A stretch of 26,045 bases of DNA from a virus. Under the pieces are notes generated by a model. The model saw only the letters and a program-made list of their open reading frames with translations, did no database searches and was not told where the DNA came from. Location: positions 1 through 26,045 of the IMG/VR virus record IMGVR_UViG_3300042448_000231; one strand, given 5' to 3'. Of this stretch, positions 1 through 7,201 are shown piece after piece (within the stretch, counting starts at the first letter, position 1; each line of letters starts with the position of its first letter). Position numbers and translations under genes: made by a program.

Positions 1-2
1 TG

Positions 3-1007
3 TCATAAAATTTGTTTACTTTTTAAATAATCTTCAATCACTTTTAATCCATGGACCTTTGCAAGATCTGCCCAATCTTTAATGCCTTCTGCTAAATACT
101 GACGTGGGACGTTAGTATAGTCAAAGTCAAACATCTTTGTAATCTGTACAGAATTCTGTACACCTACATCATCAGCATCAAAGCTAAGTATTTGTCTATC
201 AGAGTTTGCTTTTAGATATTCTACATTGTCATGTGAGAAACATCCAAGTCCTTCATTTTGGACAGCACAGCTGCATGGGAATATCTTCTTCATCACCATA
301 AAGTCTTTTTTACTCTTGTTGATGAATGCTGTCTTACAGTCTTTTATATTCTCTTTACCATCCATTGCTGTGATAGGAACATTGTTAGGCATCCACTTAT
401 GCTTCTTATCAGCATATGGCCTATATATCTTCCAATACTGTCCTTCATAAAGGTAACCAAATCTAAGCTCATCTTCTCCTAGTGGGAATCTTTGCTTATT
501 AAGATATAGTTCTTTGATAGAATACACATTGTTATCTCTGAGGTCTTGGAGATCCTGGTGATACTCTGCCCAATACTCAAGTTCTCTATTAGTGAACTTT
601 CTAGTTTTGACTTGAATCAGAGAATATCTCTTCTCTATCTCAGGCTGTTTGTATTCAGATATGATCTTCTTGTACTCTCCTGTCATGATACCTGTAGAGA
701 AACCTAGACCAAAGTCTCTGTCTATCATCTTCAAAGTATCACTGACGCTAGGAAGGCTATGAAGCTTCTGAACAAAATTAAAACAATCACCACGAAGACT
801 AGTATCAGCATAGTCTATAAACATTAGATAGCCCATCTTGTTACCAATCATAAATGATGGATTGTTCTCATGCCTGAATGGAGAATAGGTCACTCTGTTA
901 ATCTTCCAATCTTGATTAGGCATATAATACCTAAATATATCATACTCTGATATCCTACTTAGAATAGCTTCTATAGACATCTTTGTCTTTCTTTCTCCAG
1001 TAATCAT
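3..1007 (-). CDS. DnaG-type DNA primase (TOPRIM)
   Basis: Probable primase making RNA primers for the phage replisome. Residues 41-80 look like a DnaG zinc-binding domain: SPFRHENNPSF (42-52) matches the CPFHxExxPSF signature and GDCFNFV (73-79) its downstream part. The usual Cys/His ligands are replaced (Ser, Arg), so zinc binding looks lost. A TOPRIM core follows: FINKSKKD (about 228-235) and the metal-binding DADD (277-280). At 334 aa there is no room for the helicase-binding domain of bacterial DnaG. The first ATG is at 1007; an internal ATG at 980 (MSIEAILSRI) is an equally good start. The gene is complete: its TGA occupies positions 3-5. A terminator lies directly upstream, so the primase may have its own promoter. 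Confidence 0.85.
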   Translation of the reverse strand: MITGERKTKMSIEAILSRISEYDIFRYYMPNQDWKINRVTYSPFRHENNPSFMIGNKMGYLMFIDYADTSLRGDCFNFVQKLHSLPSVSDTLKMIDRDFGLGFSTGIMTGEYKKIISEYKQPEIEKRYSLIQVKTRKFTNRELEYWAEYHQDLQDLRDNNVYSIKELYLNKQRFPLGEDELRFGYLYEGQYWKIYRPYADKKHKWMPNNVPITAMDGKENIKDCKTAFINKSKKDFMVMKKIFPCSCAVQNEGLGCFSHDNVEYLKANSDRQILSFDADDVGVQNSVQITKMFDFDYTNVPRQYLAEGIKDWADLAKVHGLKVIEDYLKSKQIL

Positions 1008-1020
1008 AACTTAAGTTAAT

Positions 1021-1045
1021 GAAAAGGCCCCACAATAGTGAGGCC
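1021..1045 (-). terminator. Rho-independent terminator after the SSB-like gene
   Basis: An 8-bp stem (1026-1033 with 1038-1045) with a 4-nt loop is followed on the minus strand by TTTTC. One pair is G-U on the minus-strand RNA but would be a C-A mismatch on the plus strand, which supports minus-strand use. It lies between the stop of the SSB-like gene (1068) and the primase start (1007). Confidence 0.8.
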
Positions 1046-1067
1046 ATTTCTTATTTAGAGGGGTATA

Positions 1068-1943
1068 CTAAAAATCACTATCATCTTCAGCAATCACCTT
1101 ATCAGATGCTACCAAATTATCTTCAGAGCTATACTCTTTCAATTCCTTAAATGTAAAGAAATCTTTACAACCATACTCACCCACTACGTTTAATACAAAA
1201 CGCTCATGAGGTTTCAAGTCTTTAGAAGCCTTCTGACGTAATCCACTGATAGTACCAGCTGCATTATAATCTAACAATCTGAAAGCTTTGATGCTATATG
1301 GAGGTAAGAATGCTTTGTTATATATATTCTGAAACTCCTTTACACCATCATCTGTTTCTTTTGTATTGATAGTAGCCAATGCTACAATGTTTGTAGCCCA
1401 CTCACCATTGATTTGTTCTTTAAGTTCTTTAACATTACCCTTGATTAACTTATTAAACTCCACTTGTAATGTAGATTTCTTGCTGCTAAAGTCAATGTTA
1501 CTTAACCAAGAGCGTAAGAAATTGTAAAGATCTTCCTCACCTACAAATGATACACGATTCTCTCTTTCTTTGAACCATGTTGGTAAGTTGTTTGGACTGT
1601 CAGCCCATGTACAACGTCCAATGTTGTTGATGTATTGTTTCTTTGTTTGATCTCTGTTCTCTTTTTCTTTGTTCTCAATGAAGAAAGTTAATTTGAACTT
1701 CTCTTTTGATTTAACTTCCTCTAACCAGAAGTCTAAACGCAATCTAGCATTACCATCTTTACTAGTACCTAAGTACTCTGTAGCTTTGCTATCTTCTTTT
1801 AATTGTCTTCCCAATACATCAGCATATTCCTCTGTTGTAGGGTTAACTGCAATTACTCTTGCTTCGAATAAGCCAACTTTCTTGGCAAATTCTTTGTCTT
1901 CAAATACTGGGCTTTGTCTTTTTTCTCCTCCAATGTTACTCAT
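1068..1943 (-). CDS. Probable single-stranded DNA-binding protein
   Basis: A 291-aa protein with no catalytic motif. Its C-terminal tail is acidic and ends in EDDSDF, as SSB tails that recruit partners do (DDDIPF type). The middle is rich in Trp, Phe, Lys and Arg, as expected for ssDNA contacts. It sits beside the P-loop ATPase and the helicases, a position typical of the crAss-like SSB family. The stop is TAG directly after the acidic tail, so TAG works as a normal stop here. The start is ATG at 1943, with 21 nt to the upstream ATPase stop. The assignment rests on tail, context and length; I cannot verify an OB fold by eye. Confidence 0.55.
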   Translation of the reverse strand: MSNIGGEKRQSPVFEDKEFAKKVGLFEARVIAVNPTTEEYADVLGRQLKEDSKATEYLGTSKDGNARLRLDFWLEEVKSKEKFKLTFFIENKEKENRDQTKKQYINNIGRCTWADSPNNLPTWFKERENRVSFVGEEDLYNFLRSWLSNIDFSSKKSTLQVEFNKLIKGNVKELKEQINGEWATNIVALATINTKETDDGVKEFQNIYNKAFLPPYSIKAFRLLDYNAAGTISGLRQKASKDLKPHERFVLNVVGEYGCKDFFTFKELKEYSSEDNLVASDKVIAEDDSDF

Positions 1944-1964
1944 TTTTACTGATTTTATTTGTTA

Positions 1965-2636
1965 TTAATTGTAATATTCATCAATTGAATTGACTACTTG
2001 TTGTAAGTTGTTAGGTATTCTAATATCTGCAAACATTCCATCAGGACTCTTTGCTGGATACTTCTTGAATCTGTTAGTTACAAAGTTATATGTGGCTGTG
2101 CCATCTTTGCTTTCTTCTACGTGTGTATATAAACAGATAGTAAGTAAACCTTCTAACACAATTTGGTTATCAATTAACTTACCTGCTGTCTTAATCTTGT
2201 ATCCTATAATCTCACCTGAGTCTTCAATAGTCTCTGGGTGTGTGAAATAGAATACTTTTAAGTCATCACGTAAACGTCTTGCTTCTCTGAATAGTTCCAC
2301 CATATCTTTAGCCATAATGGTAAACTTGGTGAATCCTACTTCTGTAGCTCTCGCTAACATATTGAAACCCATAATGTAATTAGAGTCTTCAATAATAATG
2401 TTCTTAATGTGTGGTGCCTTGTCAGAGATAGTCTTTAATAGACGTGTAATCTCGTTAGCATCATCCACTTCTTTGTAGTTTTTAGCCTCAGCGTTATACA
2501 ACTTCTCTGCTCCTTTAAAAGGTAATTCCTTTTTAGCAACATTGATGATGTAAGTCTCTTTTGGATCTAAATGTTTTACTGATGTTGACTTGCCAGTGCC
2601 TGTAGCACCAACAATTCCAATTAATTTGCTTGCCAT
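1965..2636 (-). CDS. P-loop ATPase, Sak4/RecA-like (AAA family)
   Basis: A 223-aa ATPase. Walker A is GATGTGKST (10-18) and Walker B is IIIED (80-84). Size and layout fit the phage AAA_24/Sak4 type of RecA-like ATPases, which promote single-strand annealing or recombination together with an SSB. The SSB-like gene is the next gene downstream. Conserved crAss-like replication loci contain such an ATPase. The start ATG at 2636 is preceded by an A-rich leader without Shine-Dalgarno, as is usual in Bacteroidota phages. The enzyme class is well supported; the exact role (annealing, loading or repair) is inference. Confidence 0.7.
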   Translation of the reverse strand: MASKLIGIVGATGTGKSTSVKHLDPKETYIINVAKKELPFKGAEKLYNAEAKNYKEVDDANEITRLLKTISDKAPHIKNIIIEDSNYIMGFNMLARATEVGFTKFTIMAKDMVELFREARRLRDDLKVFYFTHPETIEDSGEIIGYKIKTAGKLIDNQIVLEGLLTICLYTHVEESKDGTATYNFVTNRFKKYPAKSPDGMFADIRIPNNLQQVVNSIDEYYN

Positions 2637-2641
2637 GTTTT

Positions 2642-2857
2642 TTACTGTTTTTGTTCTGATAAAGGTACTTCAATTTCTTCAGATTGCAAAATAATTTCTT
2701 TAGTTATTGTTGCATCTGGATTGTTGACTATATCATTATAAATGGCCTCTGCAACCTCTTTATCTCTAGTCCATCTTATTGATGCACCATTGACTCTTAC
2801 ACCATACCATGGTTGATCACTGAATGGTTCCATTTGTTCAACTAACTCTATTTTCAT
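2642..2857 (-). CDS. Small hypothetical protein in replication operon
   Basis: A 71-aa protein I do not recognise. It is acidic toward the C-terminus (EEIEVPLSEQKQ) and has a Trp-containing N-terminal half (QPWYGVRVNGASIRW). It overlaps the end of the SF2 helicase gene by 4 nt (ATGA), which implies translational coupling, and ends 5 nt before the ATPase gene. The tight fit supports a real gene. Confidence 0.65.
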   Translation of the reverse strand: MKIELVEQMEPFSDQPWYGVRVNGASIRWTRDKEVAEAIYNDIVNNPDATITKEIILQSEEIEVPLSEQKQ

Positions 2858-3948
2858 ATGTATTTAATTTTGTCTTTATCAAAGAATTCTAGTGCTTTTC
2901 TAAGCCACTTTCTTTCCACGTCTTCAACAGAAGATATGATGTATATATAAGCTTTCTTTTCTGGAGTGTTATATTCCATAGCCATACACCTATTAATCTT
3001 CTGTGCTAGATTTTCACCATTACTATCAAAGTAATTAATAATCACCCTATTGAGTGGTTTATATGTAACACCTGTATTACCTATCTTTACGACAGCCAGG
3101 TGGTTACCAACACCAGATGCAAAGTCATCAAACACTTGCTTGTCTCCTGCTTTGCTATGATAGACAGGAATGCCTAGGTCATCTGCTACCTTTGTGACAC
3201 CACAGAACACTAGTACACGCTCATCTTTGTGCTTAACTAATAGCTCTTTTGTCTTATTAAGCTTAGCAAGACTGTTCTGAATGAGTCTCATTCTAGCCAA
3301 ACGCAAGAACATGGTTGCTTTACCTTGCTTCTCTAGCTGATCTATCACCCATCCATATGCAGCAAACTGAGTCTTTTCAGTCTTCCACTTACCTTTGTAG
3401 TTGTTCTGTTGTGTATTATCCAATGGTACTCCTACCACTGTGATTTCATAGTCAGAGACAACTCCTTCCTGAATAGCCTGATCTATGGAATAGGTAGCTA
3501 AGACAGATAGTCCTAGCTCTGTTCCCAATGTTTGTTCTGTATGTGATGATAAGGTTCCTGTTAGACCTAACACCTTTGTGCATTGCAGATCCTTTACAGC
3601 CTCCATTTGTGCTTCAGACAGTAAATGTACCTCATCTAGGATTACTATGTCATAAAAGGCAGCTGTGTGCTTTTTTAGAGACAAATGGGTGGTATAAGTC
3701 ATATTCCTATTCTTATACTTTCTAGCCAAGAAATGCTCTTCCCATGCATTCTTAATCTTAAGATCAGGATATGCTATGAGAATATTGATGTCTTTGTCCA
3801 GTTTTTCTAATATATTAATGGACACATTGATTTTACCAAACCTAGGACATAGGTTTAGGATACCAAACTTACCATTGTTCAGCCATATGTCAGCAAATTC
3901 TGCTTGTCTCTTATCTCGTAATGTAAGGGTGGGCTTGCTTTTTGCCAT
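2854..3948 (-). CDS. SF2 DNA helicase (DEAD/DEAH, SNF2/UvsW-like)
   Basis: A 364-aa superfamily 2 helicase. Motif I is CPRFGKI (34-40), motif II DEVH (105-108), motif III TGT (130-132), motif V region VVKIGNTGVTY (286-296), and motif VI QKINR (316-320, arginine finger R320). Motif I ends GKI where GKT or GKS is expected, so the magnesium-coordinating hydroxyl is missing. Likely roles are fork remodelling, origin melting or recombination; crAss-like phages carry an SF2/SNF2 helicase at this place. Its 5' end overlaps the preceding small gene by 38 nt and its 3' end overlaps the next by 4 nt. Confidence 0.85.
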   Translation of the reverse strand: MAKSKPTLTLRDKRQAEFADIWLNNGKFGILNLCPRFGKINVSINILEKLDKDINILIAYPDLKIKNAWEEHFLARKYKNRNMTYTTHLSLKKHTAAFYDIVILDEVHLLSEAQMEAVKDLQCTKVLGLTGTLSSHTEQTLGTELGLSVLATYSIDQAIQEGVVSDYEITVVGVPLDNTQQNNYKGKWKTEKTQFAAYGWVIDQLEKQGKATMFLRLARMRLIQNSLAKLNKTKELLVKHKDERVLVFCGVTKVADDLGIPVYHSKAGDKQVFDDFASGVGNHLAVVKIGNTGVTYKPLNRVIINYFDSNGENLAQKINRCMAMEYNTPEKKAYIYIISSVEDVERKWLRKALEFFDKDKIKYI

Positions 3949-4123
3949 AGCTTATTATTGTTGTTAATGACCAAAATAGATACTCTACATTTAGAGCTAC
4001 ATATGGATCATGTTTCTGTATGTTATTCATAACAGATACTGTTGGAAATAATACCACTTGCCACCAATGACTTTTTTCATTGGGCAATGTATTATATGTT
4101 TTAAAATTCAATTTCATTATCAT
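3911..4123 (-). CDS. Small hypothetical protein between helicases
   Basis: A 70-aa protein with an aromatic N-terminal half (EKSHWWQVVLFPTV) and a hydrophobic centre. It overlaps the DnaB-type gene by 4 nt (ATGA) and runs 38 nt into the SF2 helicase gene. Without it about 170 nt of an otherwise packed operon would be empty, and the coupling supports translation. An alternative start is the ATG two codons later. Function unknown. Confidence 0.6.
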   Translation of the reverse strand: MIMKLNFKTYNTLPNEKSHWWQVVLFPTVSVMNNIQKHDPYVALNVEYLFWSLTTIISYGKKQAHPYITR

Positions 4124-5181
4124 TTATTTAAAAAGAATGTTTTACTAATAATATCATTATATATACTCTCGTTCATATACTTAACCTTAGGTAGTTCTTT
4201 GAACATACCAATCTGGCCAAGAAAACTTAATCCTATTCTTACATCATCTTCCCCATAACTATTCTTTATTAGTCTCAATGATCTGAAATACTTTGCACCA
4301 AACTCATCTCTGAGTCTGTTCAGGTCATACCCTGAAGGGTCTGCAACCTTATATCTCATAGGATCAAATAATGCTAGGACAACATCAGCATCGTTCTGGG
4401 TCTGTGAACTGTCAGCAAAGTCTTCTAGCTGTGGTTCTACGTCACCATTTTTGATCCTAATAGGATTGTTTATGTCTCTGTTGAATTGACTGACAATTAC
4501 AGGACTGTATCCATACATGTCACGAGCATATCTCAGCTCATCAGACATCTTATCAATTGTCTGCTTCTTTGTAGGATAGTCTTTAGTTGGCTTTAATAAA
4601 CCTATATGGTCAATAACAACAATAGTGATTTCATTCTCATTGTTAGGAATGTACTTCTTATTGTATTGATCTACTTCTTCTATTGTACCATTAGCCAATG
4701 CATGGTCTTTTAGATGCTTAGCTATACCTATTGGATTCTCTGGTCCATCCATAATTGTAATTACCTCTTTCATACTTTCAAGGTAATCCTCATACATCAG
4801 GAACAGATCATGCTCATCAGGAGTCATCTTCTCTGTCCAACCTAATAGCTTGGGCACAGGAATGATTACACCTTGGTCTAGAAATATCTTTCTTGCAACC
4901 CATTTAGCATATTTGTATGTTCTGCTACGTTCCATAGATCTGTATATGATCTTTAACTTAAGACCTGAAGTCTTCTGACTGATAAACCAATCAAATGGAT
5001 TTAAAACATACGCATCATCTAAGAAGCTAGTTTTACCTGATCCAGTGAGGCCACCTATCAGTGTGTACATAGACTTTCTGATGCCAATATATCTGTTCAA
5101 TCTTTCAAAGCCCATAGGTATACCATTGTTCCTACCATCTAGGCCTGCTTGAACTTCTCGTTTTAAATCTTCAAAACTCAT
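4120..5181 (-). CDS. Replicative DNA helicase, DnaB-type (SF4)
   Basis: A 353-aa hexameric-type helicase that would unwind the fork ahead of the polymerase. Walker A is GGLTGSGKTS (43-52), the catalytic Glu region is MERS (83-86), Walker B is VVIDHIGLL (188-196), motif H3 is VIVSQFNRD (228-236), and the DnaB motif H4 region FADSSQTQNDADVVL follows. It lacks the N-terminal primase-binding domain of bacterial DnaB and so is a core RecA-fold version, as in other crAss-like phages. ATGA overlaps link it to both neighbours. Confidence 0.9.
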   Translation of the reverse strand: MSFEDLKREVQAGLDGRNNGIPMGFERLNRYIGIRKSMYTLIGGLTGSGKTSFLDDAYVLNPFDWFISQKTSGLKLKIIYRSMERSRTYKYAKWVARKIFLDQGVIIPVPKLLGWTEKMTPDEHDLFLMYEDYLESMKEVITIMDGPENPIGIAKHLKDHALANGTIEEVDQYNKKYIPNNENEITIVVIDHIGLLKPTKDYPTKKQTIDKMSDELRYARDMYGYSPVIVSQFNRDINNPIRIKNGDVEPQLEDFADSSQTQNDADVVLALFDPMRYKVADPSGYDLNRLRDEFGAKYFRSLRLIKNSYGEDDVRIGLSFLGQIGMFKELPKVKYMNESIYNDIISKTFFLNK

Positions 5182-5804
5182 ATATCCATACCTTTAATTG
5201 GTTCAGCAGATTCTTTAATCGTCTTACCATCTCTTATCAACTCAATGAATGGTTCAAATGACCTTTGGTTGAGATAGGTGAGACTGTTCTGCATAAATGT
5301 AAGTCTATTGACTTTTGTCTTAATTGAATTCTCTTTCTTCTGCAGTATTTCGTATTCTAATGCTGCTATGAGCTCTGTAGGTTTGTACTCGCCTTCTCCA
5401 ACAATGCTGTCAAATTTGACTTTACAATCCTCTTTCTTTACACGCATACCACGTGTACCTGTAAATGATTGACTCTTATATGTGAAGGTGTCAGTACCTG
5501 GGTACGTCATCCACCACTTATCAAAGTCAGAATCTGTTTTCTTCTTCTTAACTATCTTAGGTTGTTCTATCTTCTCATTAAGAAAAGATAACACTTCCTT
5601 ACCTATAATAGTAATCTTATTTGACTCTGACAATAGACCTTTTCTGCGTACAGTTTGATGTAACATTTTCATCTTACTATCATCTGTACACATTACATCT
5701 ACATCATTGCCTTCTTCAACAAGTGTTATGAAGCATAACATGTCTAAGCTGTAGCCAGCTTTAGTCAGCTCCTTAAAATGGGAGAACGTTAGCGTGAGGT
5801 TCAT
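5178..5804 (-). CDS. Putative replication initiator / helicase loader
   Basis: A 208-aa protein immediately upstream of, and 4-nt coupled to, the DnaB-type helicase. Residues 1-80 look like a winged helix (alternating hydrophobic pattern, then QTVRRKGLLSES, which suits a recognition helix and wing). After a Lys-rich linker (KKKKTDSD) comes DFDKWWMTYPG, resembling the FxxFWxxYP signature at the start of the C-terminal domain of phage replisome organisers. Pairing of initiator and helicase gene is common in phages. The role is inferred from context and this pattern only. Confidence 0.5.
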   Translation of the reverse strand: MNLTLTFSHFKELTKAGYSLDMLCFITLVEEGNDVDVMCTDDSKMKMLHQTVRRKGLLSESNKITIIGKEVLSFLNEKIEQPKIVKKKKTDSDFDKWWMTYPGTDTFTYKSQSFTGTRGMRVKKEDCKVKFDSIVGEGEYKPTELIAALEYEILQKKENSIKTKVNRLTFMQNSLTYLNQRSFEPFIELIRDGKTIKESAEPIKGMDI

Positions 5805-5973
5805 TATGTTTCTCTAGGATTTTGTCTGTGTCTATTACTTCAATACGAGCAGGTTGTTTCTGATTTAATTCTTTCTGAATTGCTTCGTTCCACTCCTGTC
5901 CCTGTTCATGCAAATATATGAAATCCTTGAGATATTCTCTCTCCCAATCCTCAATTATTTTTAGGTTTTTCAT
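5773..5973 (-). CDS. Small hypothetical protein
   Basis: A 66-aa charged, helical protein (KIIEDWEREYLKDFIYLHEQ) with no known motif. It overlaps the probable initiator gene by 32 nt and the upstream Cys-rich gene by 23 nt. Membership of the operon and the overlaps support it; function unknown. Confidence 0.55.
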   Translation of the reverse strand: MKNLKIIEDWEREYLKDFIYLHEQGQEWNEAIQKELNQKQPARIEVIDTDKILEKHNEPHANVLPF

Positions 5974-6178
5974 CTTTATATTCTTTATTGTTCCAAAAAT
6001 AAGAACAACTTAATGTTGCAACACCAAGATTTGATTGATGTTCATCAAACATAAAATTTAATTTATATGGAGGTTCACTAAAAAATGATTGTCCTAGTTC
6101 TTCAGCCTTAGCTGTATATCTGTGGCAGTTCAGTCTTAGTAGACAACTACCACCTTTGCACATTGAAATGTCTGGCAT
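5951..6178 (-). CDS. Small Cys-rich, possibly zinc-binding protein
   Basis: A 75-aa protein. The ATG at 6178 (MPDISMCKGGSCLL) is preferred over the farther one at 6211, because the latter would run into the preceding gene, which ends at 6196. Cysteines follow C-x4-C-x5-C near the N-terminus, with a fourth Cys in CSYFWNN near the end, a plausible four-Cys metal site. The layout (CKGxxC, then CHRYTA, then CxYFWxN) resembles a small protein family I associate with Bacteroidota phages. Function unknown. Confidence 0.6.
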   Translation of the reverse strand: MPDISMCKGGSCLLRLNCHRYTAKAEELGQSFFSEPPYKLNFMFDEHQSNLGVATLSCSYFWNNKEYKDEKPKNN

Positions 6179-6195
6179 GTTTTTAATTTTAATTG

Positions 6196-6747
6196 TTATT
6201 CTGCAGCCCAACCAAAGAGTATGTATTTACCTGCTCTCTCTGTTGTAGACTTCTTGTATGTTATCTTAGCTACTGTAGGATCAGATTTGATTAACACCTT
6301 ACGCATTACAATTCTTGTAGACTGTTGATTCTTTTCTGTATATGCTCTAGCCATTTTAACAGCCTCACCTTTGGTCATGCATGAAGCAATCACTCCATCT
6401 TCAAAATACTTTTCCACTTCATATTTAAGTACCCATTTCTTCGTACCTGGTGTAACTACATGCTCCACTTGAGACTTTGTCTTGTTCTTATTAACAATTG
6501 GATCTAATATACATATGCCAGCACAATCTCTTTTGCTAAGCTTATCTACTTGCATCTTTACATACTCATCAAAGCTTTTTTTACTTCTTCTAAATTGATC
6601 TGTAAGATCTGAACATTGATGTGTTGTACTAATTGTACCATTATATGAATCATTTCCTGATTCTACTTCTGCTTCTGCAACAGCATTAGTATATGCATCT
6701 GATAATGTTTTACCATATGCTGTCATTTCAAACCAACTTGCTCCCAT
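6196..6747 (-). CDS. Conserved-looking hypothetical protein
   Basis: A 183-aa protein I cannot assign. The N-terminus reads MGASWFEMTAYGKTLSDAY, followed by a segment rich in small and acidic residues; the C-terminal half is basic with beta-strand character. No catalytic motif or membrane segment is visible. The start is ATG at 6747, preceded by an A-rich leader, 11 nt after the upstream stop. Confidence 0.65.
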   Translation of the reverse strand: MGASWFEMTAYGKTLSDAYTNAVAEAEVESGNDSYNGTISTTHQCSDLTDQFRRSKKSFDEYVKMQVDKLSKRDCAGICILDPIVNKNKTKSQVEHVVTPGTKKWVLKYEVEKYFEDGVIASCMTKGEAVKMARAYTEKNQQSTRIVMRKVLIKSDPTVAKITYKKSTTERAGKYILFGWAAE

Positions 6748-6758
6748 AATTGTGTTTT

Positions 6759-7013
6759 TTAATCTTTAATACGTAAGCCAAACTCTAAATCAAACCATTG
6801 AAAGTTTGCTTCAGCTCTTGCTTTGTTTATTTTAAATACCTTTTTCATTAATGGTACAGCATATGCTTTGAACTCATTATGTTGTTCTTGAGTCATAGTC
6901 CATTTACTGTACCACTCTTTTGTCATATATGCTTCTTGCATAGATTTACCAACCATACTTAATTGATAATCAACAAGATGATCGCCTATGTTTTCTCTAT
7001 TTATCTTTGCCAT
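6759..7013 (-). CDS. Small hypothetical protein
   Basis: An 84-aa protein, mostly helical and rich in Trp, Tyr and Lys (KEWYSKWTMTQEQHNEF). It is coupled to the upstream gene by a one-base overlap at 7013. Function unknown; its place just downstream of the polymerase gene suggests an accessory replication role, but nothing in the sequence proves this. Confidence 0.6.
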   Translation of the reverse strand: MAKINRENIGDHLVDYQLSMVGKSMQEAYMTKEWYSKWTMTQEQHNEFKAYAVPLMKKVFKINKARAEANFQWFDLEFGLRIKD

Positions 7014-7201
7014 TAGAATGTATCTATAAGTTTAACTATTTCATCGTAGTCATAAACATCTTCTTCTTGTTGTGTTTTCATTAATAGCTTTGCAGCCACT
7101 TTAGCACATTTTTTACCTGTTTCTATACCTGTATATGGATCTTGTCCTACAATTGGTAGGAATTCCAATACTAATTCTGCTGCTTTATGTTTGTTGTCCA
7201 T
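7013..7201 (-). CDS. Small hypothetical protein
   Basis: A 62-aa protein with a helical N-terminal half and an acidic C-terminal half (EEDVYDYDEIV). It shares one base with each neighbour (7013 and 7201): the polymerase stop codon overlaps its start. Such stop-start overlap supports translation. Function unknown. Confidence 0.6.
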   Translation of the reverse strand: MDNKHKAAELVLEFLPIVGQDPYTGIETGKKCAKVAAKLLMKTQQEEDVYDYDEIVKLIDTF

